A stretch of 40,146 bases of DNA, taken from positions 1 to 40,146 of the forward strand of contig JAIELX010000094.1 of the NCBI GenBank assembly GCA_019752635.1. The letters are read 5' to 3'. The notes under the pieces are model-generated. The model ran no database searches, was not told the DNA's origin, and saw nothing but the letters and a program-made list of their open reading frames with translations. The stretch comes from Candidatus Obscuribacterales bacterium. GTDB lineage: Bacteria; Cyanobacteriota; Vampirovibrionia; Obscuribacterales; Obscuribacteraceae. Every line of letters starts with the position of its first letter. The stretch's first letter is position 1. The position numbers and the translations under genes are program-made. This document shows, in pieces, positions 1-9,012 of the stretch.

Positions 1-1135
1 CCCTGGTTCTCCACCGGCGGCGCTTCCACCGTCACGTTGAACGCATTGCTGCGCTCCGTGTCGTCGTCCCGCACGGTGACGGTCACCGTGTAGTTGCCCG
101 GCACATTGTAGGTGTGACCGATCGGGAAGTCCTTGTCCGCGTTGGTGAAGTTGTCCACGGTGCCGTCACCGTAGTTCACCGTCACCGACCACGGCGAGTC
201 CGCGCCGGGGTCCACGAACGTCACCGTCCGGTTGATGCTGCCGCCGGTCGGGATGGTCGCATCGCCACCCACGTTCGGCTGCTCCAACACGTTTTCCACG
301 AACACCTTCACCAGCGCCGACGCCGAGTTGCCGTGCTCGTCGGTCACCGTCAGGAAGATCGGGAAGTACCCGCCCGGCTGGTCCGAGCTGTCCTGCGCGT
401 ACAGCTTGATCAGGTCGAACGTGGTACCGCTGAGGGTGACGGGCTGAGGTCCGTTGCCGTAGTCCGCCGTCACCGTCCAGCTCGTGCTGTCCGGGTCCGT
501 GAACCCGTGCTGCACGTTCAGCGTTTCGCCTTCCTTGATGTGGTACTCGGCGTTCGGAATCTGCGGCGGCAGATTCTCCACGGGCGGCGCTTCCACCGTG
601 ACGCAGAACTCGTTGCTGCGCTCGGTGTCGTCATCGCGTACGGTCGCGGTGACGATGTAGCTGCCAGGCGTCCCGTAGACGTGCGACAGCGGGAAGCTGT
701 GCGTCGCGGTGGTGAAACTCTCCACGGTGCCGTCACCGTAGTCCAGCGTCACCGACCACGGAGAGTCCGCACCGGGGTCCACGAAGGTTCCCGTGCGGGT
801 GATGCCGCTGCCGGCCGTGATGGTGATGTTGCCGCCGATGTCGGGCGTCTCCAACGCGTTGGCGACGTACACACGCACCAGCCCGAGGCCCTGCAACCCG
901 GTGTCGTCCGTCACGCGCAGCACGATCGGAAAGTACCCGCCCGGTTGGTCCGAGCTGTCCTGCGAGTACAGCTGGCTCAGGGGGAAGGTCTTGCTCGCGC
1001 CCGTAGAGACTACCTGCTCGCCGCTGCCGTAGTCGGCGTAGACGGTGAAGCTGGAGCTGTCCGGGTCGGAGAAGCCGCGCACGACGTTGAGCGTGTCGCC
1101 TTCGGTCAGGTAGTACTCACCGCCGGGCACGAACG
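1..1135 (-). repeat. Two tandem ~567-bp coding repeats in the surface protein
   Basis: Matching stretches such as the one encoding YGDGTV recur at about 161 and 728, a 567-bp period equal to 189 codons. Each unit is an Ig-like plus PKD pair. The array probably continues past position 1. Confidence 0.75.
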
Positions 1136-1634
1136 GCGGCTGGTTCTCGAGCGTCGGATCATCACCGCCGCCCTCTTCCGTGTTCGGGTCGCGCAGGGTG
1201 ATGTCCACGTAGCTGTGCGGCTGCGGGATGTTGAAGTCGTTCGGCGCGCCGTCGGCCAGGCGGATGGAGATGCGGAAGACCTCGTTGCCCTCCACCGCCG
1301 TGTCGCCGATGATCGTGATCGGCACGGTGAAGCGATTGTGCTGGCTCTGCGGCGTGTTCTCCAGCGTGAACTCGACGGTCTTGCCCACGAAGTCCGCGCC
1401 GGCGGTGGCGAAGCCCGGGCCGGTGCCCAGCTCGTGGACAGTCAGGATGACGGGCGCACCACCGTGGTGCGGGTTGCTCGCGCCGTCCAGGACGACCGTG
1501 ACGTCGAAGGTCCGCGACACGTCGTCGAAGACGGTCTGCGCCGGCGGGTCGATCATGACCGCGCTCAGGAGGTCGAGGCTCTCGAGCCGTTCGAGGCGGA
1601 GGAGGGCCTTGGAGCCATTCCGATTGGAACCCAT
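1..1634 (-). CDS. Calx-beta/PKD-repeat cell-surface protein (3' end outside window)
   Basis: Likely a large exported surface or adhesion-type protein; 544 codons are visible from ATG 1634 and no stop is reached before the window edge. Residues 14-25 (LERLESLDLLSA) resemble the LEPR-XLL motif at the N-terminus of large secreted planctomycete proteins. Residues about 36-150 look like a Calx-beta domain (ATAGADF and VEGNEVF strands). From about residue 165 two tandem units of about 189 residues follow, each an Ig-like module (QDSSDQPGGYFPI) plus a PKD module (YGDGTV, VRDDD). The start is supported by an in-frame TGA just upstream and GAGG 10 nt before the ATG. There is no classical signal peptide. 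Domain calls are by eye; the sorting role of the motif is inference. Confidence 0.85.
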   Translation of the reverse strand, partial: MGSNRNGSKALLRLERLESLDLLSAVMIDPPAQTVFDDVSRTFDVTVVLDGASNPHHGGAPVILTVHELGTGPGFATAGADFVGKTVEFTLENTPQSQHNRFTVPITIIGDTAVEGNEVFRISIRLADGAPNDFNIPQPHSYVDITLRDPNTEEGGGDDPTLENQPPFVPGGEYYLTEGDTLNVVRGFSDPDSSSFTVYADYGSGEQVVSTGASKTFPLSQLYSQDSSDQPGGYFPIVLRVTDDTGLQGLGLVRVYVANALETPDIGGNITITAGSGITRTGTFVDPGADSPWSVTLDYGDGTVESFTTATHSFPLSHVYGTPGSYIVTATVRDDDTERSNEFCVTVEAPPVENLPPQIPNAEYHIKEGETLNVQHGFTDPDSTSWTVTADYGNGPQPVTLSGTTFDLIKLYAQDSSDQPGGYFPIFLTVTDEHGNSASALVKVFVENVLEQPNVGGDATIPTGGSINRTVTFVDPGADSPWSVTVNYGDGTVDNFTNADKDFPIGHTYNVPGNYTVTVTVRDDDTERSNAFNVTVEAPPVENQ

Positions 1635-1763
1635 GTTCTGTGAACCTCAAAGGTCTATGGAGCTAGAAACCACATCCGGTGCACGTCACCGGACAGAAAG
1701 CGGGCGAAGCAGTTTGCGCGCTAACTTGAGGTTTGGCAAGTCAGCTTTCGCTGAGGCCCGAAC

Positions 1764-1793
1764 GAGAGAGGGGAACCGCTGTTCCCCTCTTTC
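1764..1793 (-). terminator. Stem-loop after the 96-aa membrane gene
   Basis: About 13 base pairs with a 4-nt loop (arms 1764-1776 and 1781-1793), just downstream of the minus-strand stop at 1817. There is no U-tract, so intrinsic termination is inferred from position only. Confidence 0.55.
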
Positions 1794-1816
1794 GTATTGA
1801 ATGCTGTCGGCGAGAG

Positions 1817-2107
1817 TTACTTCGCCGGCGGCTGGTACTGGTAGCTCTTCTTGCCGCGAAGCCACGCGCCGATCAGCGCGCCGCCCGCTACGTGGACCAC
1901 CACCATGGCGATGATGCCTTCGATGCTGAGCGGGTGAACGCTCATGCGCACAGCCAGACCGCCGACGACGCCCAGCAGCCCGACCAGCGCCGTCCCACCG
2001 CGGTGGAACTTGCCCGCCAAGTAGACGCCAACCAGGAAGGTCGCCAGGTAGCCGAAGGTGATGTAGTCGGTCAGTGCCGTCGTGTAGTGCAGAATCGAGT
2101 CGCCCAT
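1817..2107 (-). CDS. Small three-helix membrane protein, unknown function
   Basis: 96 aa, not recognised. Three hydrophobic segments are visible at about residues 12-31 (FGYLATFLVGVYLAG), 36-53 and 59-80, then a basic, tyrosine-containing tail (KKSYQYQPP). I chose ATG 2107 because AAGGAG lies 9 nt upstream; an upstream in-frame extension to 2332 would run into the neighbouring gene. It follows a second small membrane gene (2164-2466) on the same strand and is closed by the stem-loop at 1764. Role unknown; the pair could be co-expressed. Confidence 0.75.
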   Translation of the reverse strand: MGDSILHYTTALTDYITFGYLATFLVGVYLAGKFHRGGTALVGLLGVVGGLAVRMSVHPLSIEGIIAMVVVHVAGGALIGAWLRGKKSYQYQPPAK

Positions 2108-2163
2108 TGTCAAATTCTCCTTCAAGAGATGCAGTTGTGAGGTTGGTTCGTTGTGGTTACGAC

Positions 2164-2466
2164 TCAGCCGACCTTGGTGGTGTCGGTGGGGAGGGACTCG
2201 GGCTTGTAGCCGAGCGGCCGCGTACCGACGAGAATCTTGGTCGTCAGGATTCCGATGCCGAAGTGGATGGCGCTGACGGCGTAGATGGCGTGGAAGCTCA
2301 GCGGGGCGGACATGCCGCGCAGCAGCACGCACAACAGGCAGAGAATCACGGCCGGGACGACCGAAGCGCGCGGCGAACGGCCGATGGCCAGGCCGACGAT
2401 ATAGCAGAGGATGAACGACACGCCGGCGACGAGAGTCAGCGTCTGGTCTGCGATGTGCAGGTCCAT
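2164..2466 (-). CDS. Small multi-helix membrane protein, unknown function
   Basis: 100 aa, not recognised. Hydrophobic segments lie at about residues 9-28, 36-50 and 58-80, with a polar C-terminal tail. ATG 2466 is preceded by AAAGAGGTG and a G-poor C/A/T leader like that of many other small genes in this window. The gap to the next gene (start 2107) is 56 bp, so the two may be one transcript. Nothing indicates a transported substrate or partner. Confidence 0.75.
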   Translation of the reverse strand: MDLHIADQTLTLVAGVSFILCYIVGLAIGRSPRASVVPAVILCLLCVLLRGMSAPLSFHAIYAVSAIHFGIGILTTKILVGTRPLGYKPESLPTDTTKVG

Positions 2467-3462
2467 GGAGACACCTCTTTCTGAAAGTTGCAGAGGATGA
2501 AAGGCAGTTGATTGGACACGACGAGTAGCATTTCTCTTCGCAATCAAGGGCACGCGCGTTTAGCGCAGGTTCTCATTTGCGGCGCTGCAGCTGTTCGTGC
2601 TCCCAGAACAGTTTGAACTGTGGAGGAAGAACACTGAAAACAGTCTGCTGGCAAATGGAGAGGTAGTAAGTGCGCCTTAAATGGAAAAAGAGAAATATGG
2701 CTTTATTTAATACCTTTAATCCGTATATGCAAACAAGGATTGTAAAGAACCGCAACACCCCCGTATTTGCTCAATTTTGGGAGCAGAAAAGATTTAGCTC
2801 AAATAATGAGCAAGAACTTTTTGACCGATCGCCAAAAGACTGATCTACAGGTGTTGTTCATTGAAGAAAACAGCTTCCGCCGCCTCTTCCGATTTTCTTT
2901 CGGCAAAAATCACGTAAATGTGGTCATTCACGCCGCTCACGCATCGCCTAATGTCACCCGTTCACGCCCCTGATCAGCGTTGACTTTGCGGAACATTTAG
3001 CGGTTAGCGCGAACTACATAAAGTGATAAGAATGGAGATCTATTCTCGCGAAAGTAGATCTATAGCGTCCGGAGCATCAACAGATATGCACCGTGACGCG
3101 CTCTCTATCAGGGTCTCCCCCCACACGCAAGACGCACCCGCCGACGGCGGGTTAACCGATTCTTCTTTGCTCCGCCCGGGCGTGGATGCCTAGCCTGGAA
3201 ACACATTTACTTTTGGTTTTCAGGTTGGTCAATTCGGTTCAAGGCATAGGCTCTCTCCTCATCGCTCCAGCAACTAGTAACAGCGCAGCAGCGTTGCTTA
3301 CGAAACTAGCTCTGCGATGAACACCGACCAGCTCCTTCATTGGCTCAACTAACGCTCCTGTCTTCGCCGCAAACAATGCACGAAGCACAGGACCTTGCTT
3401 CAACCCTAGTTTCACCAGCCGCCTTTCGGGCGCATCGGTGAAGCTGCAACGAAAGGGATACC
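2467..3462. other. ~1-kb AT-rich spacer without a supported gene
   Basis: Short ORFs here (2573-2758 minus, 2767-2973 plus) lack ribosome binding sites and have coding-unlike composition. The spacer holds an inverted repeat AGATCTA...TAGATCT near 3047-3066 and a small GC hairpin at 3136. It should contain promoters for the flanking divergent genes, but I see no convincing -35/-10 pair. Confidence 0.5.
3136..3152. other. GC-rich hairpin upstream of the aminopeptidase
   Basis: Perfect 7-bp stem ACCCGCC/GGCGGGT with a 3-nt loop, about 310 nt before the aminopeptidase start. Function unknown. Confidence 0.4.
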
Positions 3463-6063
3463 ATGACCCATACTCACGAACACAACTGCTCGTGCGGGCA
3501 CTCCGCGTGGTGGCGTGAAGTTTTCTTCGGTGCCGACCGCAAGCCGTTCGCCCCGTCCGGAACCTTCAAGCGCTACGCGCCCGACACCCCTGTTCACGTC
3601 AAGCACGTGAAACTGGTTCTCTCCATCCTACCCGACGAGAAGACGATCATCGGCACGGTCCACGCCCGCGTCGTCGCCATCGCAGACAACGTCACCGACG
3701 TGTTCTTCCAGGGGCAGGACATGAGAATCGGCCGCGCCTCGCTGGCCGGCTCCGCCAACGACCTCACGCTCGAAACATCGGAATTCGGCGTCAAGGTCAA
3801 GCTGCCCAAGACCCTCAAGCGCGGCGAAGAGATCGACCTCTCGGTCGAATACAAGCTGGTCAACCCGAAGGCCGGCATCTACTTCACCGGGGCAACCGGA
3901 CTCTACCCGGACAAGCCGACGCAGATCTGGACCCAGGGTCAGGACGAGGACGCCCAGTTCTGGTTCCCCGTGCCCCTGGCGGACTACCCGAACCACAAGA
4001 TGACCTCGGAGATCCTCGTCACCGTGCCCGAGCGTTTCACCGCGCTCTCGAACGGTCGGATGGTTCTGGAGACGGCTGACGCCGCAGCCGGCACCAAGAC
4101 GTTCCACTGGCTGCACGACAAGCCGCACGTCAGCTACCTGATCACGCTGGTCATCGGCGAATTCGCCAAGATCGAAGAGTCGTACAAGGGCTTGCCGGTC
4201 ATCTGCTACGTTCACCCGAATCAGCTGGCCGAAGGCAAGGACTACGCCCGCGGCACCGCTGACCTGGTGGCGCTGTACTCGCGCCTCTACGGCATCGAGT
4301 ACCCGTGGAACGGTTCGTACTCGCAGGTGCTGGTGCAGGACTTCATCTTCGGCGGGATGGAGAACACCACTCTCAGCACGATCACGGACCGCATCCTCAG
4401 CCCGGACCCGGACTATCGCAAGTTCCAGATTCGCCTGAACGGCCACGAACTCTGCCACCAGTGGTGGGGCGACCTCGTCACTTGCCGTGACTGGTCCCAC
4501 GCCTGGTTGAACGAGGGCGGCGCCACCTACGGCGAAGTGGAAGCGATGGAACACGTCTACGGCAAGAAGGAGCGCGACTATTACGTGAAGGGGCTTGCCG
4601 ACACCTACTTCGCGGAAGACCGCCGCTACCGCCGTCCGATCGTGACCAACGTCTACCGCGAGCCGATCGACCTGTTCGACCGGCACCTCTACCAGAAGGG
4701 CGGTCTGGTGCGCCACATGCTGCGCTACCTCCTCGGCGACGAGGGGTACTACCGATCGCTGAAAACCTTCCTGACCGATCACTCGTTCGGCGTCGCGGAC
4801 ACCCACGACCTGATCAAGGCGATCGAGAAGACCACCGGGCGCAACCTGCGTGAGTTCTTCGACCAGTGGGTCTTCGGTGCCGGCTTCCCCGAGTACAAGG
4901 TCTCGTTCATCTGGGACGAGAAGGGCAAGGTCGCCACGGTCAAGGTCTCGCAGACCCAGAAGGTCGACGAGATGACGGGGCTGTTCTCGATGCCGATCAA
5001 GTTCAGCTTCGGGCTGGCGGACGGCACCACGAAGGACTTCACGGTCATCGTCAGCGACAAGGACCACTCGTTCAGCTTCCACGTCGACAGCAAGCCGACG
5101 ATGTTCCGCTTCGACCCGGAGAACTGGGTGTTGAAGAAGCTGGACCTGACGGGCGTGCCGAAGGGCATGCTCATCCACCAGCTCGCCAACGACACCGAAG
5201 TGATGGGTCGGGTCCACGCCGCCCAGGCGTTGACCAAGGTCGGCGGACTGGAAGCCGTCGAGGCGCTGCGCGACGCCATGAACGGCAGCATCCACTGGGG
5301 CATCCAGGTAGAATGCGCCAACGGGCTGGGCAGCATCGGTACGCCCGCTGCTCGCGAAGCGCTCAAGGGCGCGATCGCCAACATCGACACCCGCGTTCGC
5401 CGCGCGGTGGTCGGTGCGCTCGGTAACTTCAAGGACGAAACGGTCGCCGACCTGCTCGCCGGTATCATCACCGGTGGCACGGAGAAGAGCGTCTCCGTCA
5501 TGGCTGACGCTGCCGTGGCGCTCGGCAAGACGAAGTCGGCCAAGGCACTGCCGGTGCTGAAGCAGGCGCTCGGCATCGCGTCGTGGAACGAGACCGTGCG
5601 CATCGGCGCGCTCAACGGTCTGGCCGAGTTGGGCGACGACTCGGTGGTCGAACTGGCTTCGGACTGGGCCAAGGGTGGCAAGCCGGCGCACTCGCGCCCG
5701 GCCGCCATCTCGGCGCTCGGTAAGCTGGCGAAGAAGTTCGCCGGTGCGGTGGAAACGCTGCATCGCCTGGCCGAAGACGAGGAAACCGATCAGTTCATGC
5801 TCCGCATGGCGTTGATCGGCGCACTCGGCGAGGCCAAGAAGCCGGAATCGGCAGCGGTTCTCAACGCCATCGGGCGCACCGCCACCGACGGACGCGTCAA
5901 GCGCGCCATCGAGGAAACGCTTGCGGAGCTAGGCTCCAAGAGCGGCGGCGGAGCCGACACCAGCGAACTGCAGGGCAAGGTGGACAAGCTGACCGACCAG
6001 GTCCGCGCGCTCACCGAGCAGCAGGAACGAGCCGCACTCGCCGCTGGCACCACCGGCAAGTAA
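3463..6063 (+). CDS. M1-family zinc aminopeptidase with C-terminal HEAT repeats
   Basis: 866 aa gluzincin that should remove N-terminal residues from peptides. Domains: a His/Cys-rich N-terminus (HTHEHNCSCGH), an M1 beta-saddle domain (about 25-215), the thermolysin-like catalytic domain with the exopeptidase motif GGMEN (297-301, a variant of GAMEN), zinc ligands H328 and H332 in HELCH and E351 in the WLNEG segment, then about 250 residues of HEAT/PBS-lyase-like helical repeats (about 565-825) and a short C-terminal coiled coil (about 834-866). AAAGGGA lies 6 nt before ATG 3463. No signal peptide is seen, so it is probably cytoplasmic. It stands alone between long spacers and ends at a stem-loop. 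The HEAT array and coiled coil may mediate assembly (inference). Confidence 0.93.
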   Translation: MTHTHEHNCSCGHSAWWREVFFGADRKPFAPSGTFKRYAPDTPVHVKHVKLVLSILPDEKTIIGTVHARVVAIADNVTDVFFQGQDMRIGRASLAGSANDLTLETSEFGVKVKLPKTLKRGEEIDLSVEYKLVNPKAGIYFTGATGLYPDKPTQIWTQGQDEDAQFWFPVPLADYPNHKMTSEILVTVPERFTALSNGRMVLETADAAAGTKTFHWLHDKPHVSYLITLVIGEFAKIEESYKGLPVICYVHPNQLAEGKDYARGTADLVALYSRLYGIEYPWNGSYSQVLVQDFIFGGMENTTLSTITDRILSPDPDYRKFQIRLNGHELCHQWWGDLVTCRDWSHAWLNEGGATYGEVEAMEHVYGKKERDYYVKGLADTYFAEDRRYRRPIVTNVYREPIDLFDRHLYQKGGLVRHMLRYLLGDEGYYRSLKTFLTDHSFGVADTHDLIKAIEKTTGRNLREFFDQWVFGAGFPEYKVSFIWDEKGKVATVKVSQTQKVDEMTGLFSMPIKFSFGLADGTTKDFTVIVSDKDHSFSFHVDSKPTMFRFDPENWVLKKLDLTGVPKGMLIHQLANDTEVMGRVHAAQALTKVGGLEAVEALRDAMNGSIHWGIQVECANGLGSIGTPAAREALKGAIANIDTRVRRAVVGALGNFKDETVADLLAGIITGGTEKSVSVMADAAVALGKTKSAKALPVLKQALGIASWNETVRIGALNGLAELGDDSVVELASDWAKGGKPAHSRPAAISALGKLAKKFAGAVETLHRLAEDEETDQFMLRMALIGALGEAKKPESAAVLNAIGRTATDGRVKRAIEETLAELGSKSGGGADTSELQGKVDKLTDQVRALTEQQERAALAAGTTGK

Positions 6064-6077
6064 GCAAAGACTCGGCG

Positions 6078-6106
6078 GAAGGGGCGATGTCTAACATCGC
6101 TCCTCC
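6078..6106 (+). terminator. Stem-loop after the aminopeptidase gene
   Basis: Arms 6078-6089 and 6095-6106 pair at 11 of 12 positions with one G-U, loop TCTAA, 15 nt after the stop codon. No U-tract follows. Confidence 0.55.
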
Positions 6107-6725
6107 GTTGAGTTAAGCCGCTCGACACCGACGGACCCCGCGTTCGTCCAATCGACAGCCGGGGCTGACGGAGAGGGTGATGTGCAAATCCGGGGCTTCG
6201 CCTCAGAAAACGCACACCACCCCGACCGTTAGCTTTCTCCTTTTGCCTACTAAATGTACGCGTAGTTTATAGTTCCACCCCAAACGCACTCCGTATAGGC
6301 ATTTGCGGATTACGTGCCCGATTGTCTACAACACGAATTCGATACGATTTTTCCGTTTTTTCGTATCGAATTCGTGTTGGTGCCTTTCCCTGAGATTGGT
6401 GCTTCGCGCCAACGTTACGAATCCACCTGCCTACTAAAAGTATTTCCACGCATCCGCTTCTGGACAGAATGCCGCCGGATTGCTCAATCTGCTGCGCATT
6501 TTCTATGTGCGCGCAATCACGACGGCTAAGGTAAGAAATCTCACAACACACTCTCTCAAACCCGGACACACAACAACTCACCCACCCCTGTCACCGCTCC
6601 GCTCCCCGCCAACCAAACGGTTGCGCAAAGCAGCTCCTCTGTTGTGAGCATCACGAAGACACTAGATTTGGTGCCTTCAGGTTTCTTTGTTTGGAAGAAT
6701 TCCCCTTTTTACCAAGGAAGCAAAC
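6107..6725. other. Spacer holding hairpin element copy 1
   Basis: About 620 bp with no supported gene. It contains the 134-bp element at 6245-6378. A second GCCTACTA at 6428, with weak similarity further right, may be a truncated extra copy. ORFs crossing it are palindrome shadows. Confidence 0.5.
6245..6378 (-). repeat. 134-bp hairpin element, copy 1 (reverse orientation)
   Basis: Read on the minus strand: a 49-nt hairpin (6378-6330; 18-bp arms beginning AACACGAATTCG, 13-nt loop) followed by an 85-nt tail ending TAGTAGGC at 6245. It aligns without gaps to 11199-11332 and 21744-21877. In the tail, AGAC, CCGCAAA, TGCGTTT, CTACG and TAGTAGGC fall in the same register. It lies between two plus-strand genes. 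I do not recognise it; mobile element, structured RNA or protein-binding site are all open. Confidence 0.85.
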
Positions 6726-7085
6726 GTGGAAGAAATCACAATCGTTTTCGGCGTCGCCATGTTTTACTTGAGCGTCAGGCTTGCCGGCTTGTTCTTCTTC
6801 AAGCTAGGCAGAAAGCATGGCCAGTGGATGTTCAATCGGCGTCAGCGATTCACAATCGAAATCTCCGACGACGACGATACGGTGCCACTACGGGAAGTCC
6901 CTGACGGAACGCACTGCTGGACCACAGTCAGGACCCTCTTCGCCGACGCGGATGGAATTCTGAGGCTGGACGAAAACGAACTCGCCTACCTCGAAAAGAA
7001 ACCGCCTTACGCCATGCGAATCACTCGCGACGGTTGGGGATTCAACACCAGCCTGGGATTTCTACATATGCGCGCACGAGCCTAA
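6726..7085 (+). CDS. Membrane-anchored small protein, unknown function
   Basis: 119 aa, not recognised. A hydrophobic anchor sits at the N-terminus (about residues 5-24), followed by a basic stretch and an acidic soluble domain containing DADGILRLDENE, which vaguely recalls an EF-hand loop but has Phe at loop position 1. I chose GTG 6726 because AAGGA lies 8 nt upstream and the anchor then starts at once; an in-frame ATG at 6687 would add 13 residues without a ribosome site. Confidence 0.7.
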   Translation: MEEITIVFGVAMFYLSVRLAGLFFFKLGRKHGQWMFNRRQRFTIEISDDDDTVPLREVPDGTHCWTTVRTLFADADGILRLDENELAYLEKKPPYAMRITRDGWGFNTSLGFLHMRARA

Positions 7086-7400
7086 GAAAGGAATTCCAAT
7101 GCCATTCATTCTCCATCACTAGTAGTATCAACTGCGGTGCAAGGCGATCAGGAGAAACTCTTCGCCTTGCACGGTCTTAACTAGGTCGACACTACACACC
7201 GCCCTGGATTCAAGTATTTGGCGCCACTCTACTATACGACAACATAGCAATTCTGAAACGTTAAACGCAAAGAGGATGTGAGAGCAGAACACGCTGGTAA
7301 GAGACGGCGTGCGCTTGCACATGCCGGCGAACCGAACAAGAGCTGGAAGCCCGAGTTCGATTCCGTTGTTGTTCCTTGATCAATGGAGCGCACCAGCGGC
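7086..7400. other. Spacer with a strong hairpin
   Basis: About 315 bp. It holds the 11-bp hairpin at 7137-7172. A 7-codon ORF (MPFILHH) with an upstream AAAGGA at 7099 precedes it, too short to call a gene. A 64-codon minus-strand ORF at 7128-7322 has no ribosome site. Confidence 0.4.
7137..7172. terminator. 11-bp stem-loop
   Basis: Arms GTGCAAGGCGA (7137-7147) and TCGCCTTGCAC (7162-7172), 14-nt loop, between the convergent ends of the 6726 and 7401 genes, so it could serve either strand. Confidence 0.5.
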
Positions 7401-7538
7401 TCAGTCTTTATTGCCTCTGTTGCGGAGATAGCGGTGGTACAACCGCCTGCAGATCCACTTCAGCCCGTCGGCAAGCAAAAGAAGAACATAGGCACCGGCA
7501 ATCACACCTGCGACTGCTCGGGGGTCGGAGAAATCCAT
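7401..7538 (-). CDS. 45-aa single-pass membrane microprotein
   Basis: Not recognised. Starts MDFSDPRAVAG, one hydrophobic helix at about residues 8-23 (VAGVIAGAYVLLLLAD), then an arginine-rich tail (CRRLYHRYLRNRG) giving an N-out/C-in prediction by the positive-inside rule. ATG 7538 lies 7 nt after the stop of the upstream gene, with AGGTG between them, which suggests translational coupling. The two probably form a small membrane pair. Confidence 0.65.
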   Translation of the reverse strand: MDFSDPRAVAGVIAGAYVLLLLADGLKWICRRLYHRYLRNRGNKD

Positions 7539-7545
7539 GTATCAC

Positions 7546-7782
7546 CTATTTGGCAAACAACGTATTTCGGATGGTGCGGAACGCGTCGAGAAGGAAGAGC
7601 CAAGGAAGCATCACAACCAAAACCATCATTCTCATCCACGAGTGCGCACCATACACTTTGACCAAGTGACGGCGCAACATCAACACGAGAGAAACGACGC
7701 CGATAAGACTAGCGACGCTGAACATCGCCACGCCCCAGCCAATCACGAAGCTCTGAATGACGGACGCTTCTACCTCTGTCAT
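7546..7782 (-). CDS. 78-aa two-helix membrane protein
   Basis: Not recognised. Hydrophobic helices at about residues 9-32 (FVIGWGVAMFSVASLIGVV) and 50-66 (MMVLVVMLPWLFLLDAF), separated by a basic loop. I chose ATG 7782 because GGAGG lies 11 nt upstream. It is the first gene of a two-gene unit with the 45-aa protein (start 7538). Context gives no function. Confidence 0.7.
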   Translation of the reverse strand: MTEVEASVIQSFVIGWGVAMFSVASLIGVVSLVLMLRRHLVKVYGAHSWMRMMVLVVMLPWLFLLDAFRTIRNTLFAK

Positions 7783-8686
7783 CGTTATGGAACCTCCATT
7801 GAAAGCAGTGATAGGCTGACAATCCGGCAGCCCTCGGAGAAACATGGAAGAAACGCGCTCACTTCATCGTTCGGATTCTCGTCAATCGAACACACGTGGC
7901 ACTTTCAGGAAGCGATACTTCCGAAGAATGGAACTGAATGAGGAGTGAAATCTTTTGTGAGCGGGTCGTTGGGTTAGGAGAAAAATTTGAAGTTTGTCTA
8001 GACCCTAGCTCGGTGCACCCTTCGGGTACGAGAACTTGGAATGGACATTGACCATTTGCCACTCCGTTTCCGGATGCGCGGCTTCGGCACCCCGTGCGAA
8101 CCAAAGCTCCCGCGAGGTTCGCAGCGGCCGCCCCGAAGGTCCCAACGACCTGAATTCATGAACTCATCAATCAAATCCTCCACATCCGCTGAACGTATCA
8201 CTAAAACAACATTTCCAACCCCGCACACCTGTCCACTCCCCAAAAGTCTGCTAGTTGCAATGGACAAGAAGCTGCTCATGCTCTTGCTTCAAATTCTTGA
8301 ACTTCTAGTCCTTTTTTTTGACGAGGTGGATCAGTGACACAGATATCCTGATGGATTTTTTTTCACAATTCCGCAAAGCATTGAGTGACGGGGTGACAGG
8401 AGCTGAATCGCGCGAAACCTAGTGCGACGGTGTGACCAAGATCAGTGGGGTTAATACGCGTTACATTGTCACAGTGATATAAAGCAACACCCGGAATTCT
8501 TGCTCGCGGCGGCATAAAGCAGCGATGCTACGCCCGTATCTTTCTGTTTCCGCATTTGTTTACGAGGTCCGTTCAAACCTCACTTCCAGCCGACATTCAA
8601 AGAATGTGCAAACTGACTTCAAGTCGGCAGGAAACCTCCAGCACCCACAGCGGAAATTGCAGAAAGATGCAGAACAGGACAAGAAT
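7783..8686. other. ~900-bp spacer without a supported gene
   Basis: It holds an 8-bp hairpin at 8095-8123, two poly-T runs near 8311 and 8357, and several GTGAC/GTCAC words between 8334 and 8475 that could be operator half-sites (weak). ORFs at 7859-8104, 7998-8279 and 8041-8337 overlap each other on both strands and lack ribosome sites. Confidence 0.4.
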
Positions 8687-9001
8687 ATGAGCGTACTCCC
8701 TCCCGGCGGCTGGTGCGGCACGACTCCTCCCGGTGGTCGCAAGAAGCGTAGCAAAACCGTCGTCATCACCTTCAAGAACACGACCACGCCCGCGCAGCTC
8801 ACCGCCGTCCTCGCCACCGTCGCCACCTGGCCCGGCGTCACCTACGCCGGTCAGCCCCATGCCGGCGATCCGCTCGTCCGCTTCAAGGGCAGCCTCACCG
8901 TCTCCCCTGACACCGACCTGACCGAGCTGTTCACCGACCTGCGTGCTCTGCCCGAGGTCGCCGACGTCGAGGAGATCGTTCCCCTGCACGACGGCGAGTG
9001 A
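8687..9001 (+). CDS. Small soluble protein resembling an I9-type protease propeptide fold
   Basis: 104 aa. After a Gly/Pro-rich N-terminus, residues about 22-98 show an alternating strand-helix pattern (VVITFKN..., PAQLTAVLATV, LVRFKGSLTV, LTELFTDLRALPEVADVEEIVP). The last part recalls the end of peptidase inhibitor I9 (subtilisin propeptide) domains, where 'L..DP.V..VE' closes the fold; this is a by-eye resemblance and could be wrong. AGGAC lies 6 nt before ATG 8687. The gene ends at the strong hairpin 9013-9054. No protease gene adjoins it. Confidence 0.7.
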   Translation: MSVLPPGGWCGTTPPGGRKKRSKTVVITFKNTTTPAQLTAVLATVATWPGVTYAGQPHAGDPLVRFKGSLTVSPDTDLTELFTDLRALPEVADVEEIVPLHDGE

Positions 9002-9012
9002 TCGCCTGGAAC

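Noticed and set aside
114..1643. Long plus-strand ORF (509 codons)
   Set aside because: Antisense shadow of the GC-rich repeat protein; no ribosome site and His/Val/Arg-rich nonsense.
2573..2973. Two short AT-rich ORFs
   Set aside because: No ribosome sites; one starts at TTG; composition like the noncoding spacer.
3628..5763. 711-codon minus-strand ORF
   Set aside because: Antisense shadow of the aminopeptidase, whose catalytic motifs prove the plus strand.
6245..6378. Hairpin element as an integron attC site
   Set aside because: Ends lack the GTTRRRY/RYYYAAC core pair, the hairpin is at one end only, and no integrase is seen.
6330..6378. Hairpin as a linear-replicon telomere site
   Set aside because: Three internal copies with a 13-nt loop and conserved tail do not fit a terminal resolution site.
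7348..7372. GAGTTCGATTCC, T-loop-like
   Set aside because: Flanking bases do not form a T-stem.
7998..8337. Overlapping ORFs on both strands
   Set aside because: No ribosome site, mutual overlap and mixed composition; left as spacer.
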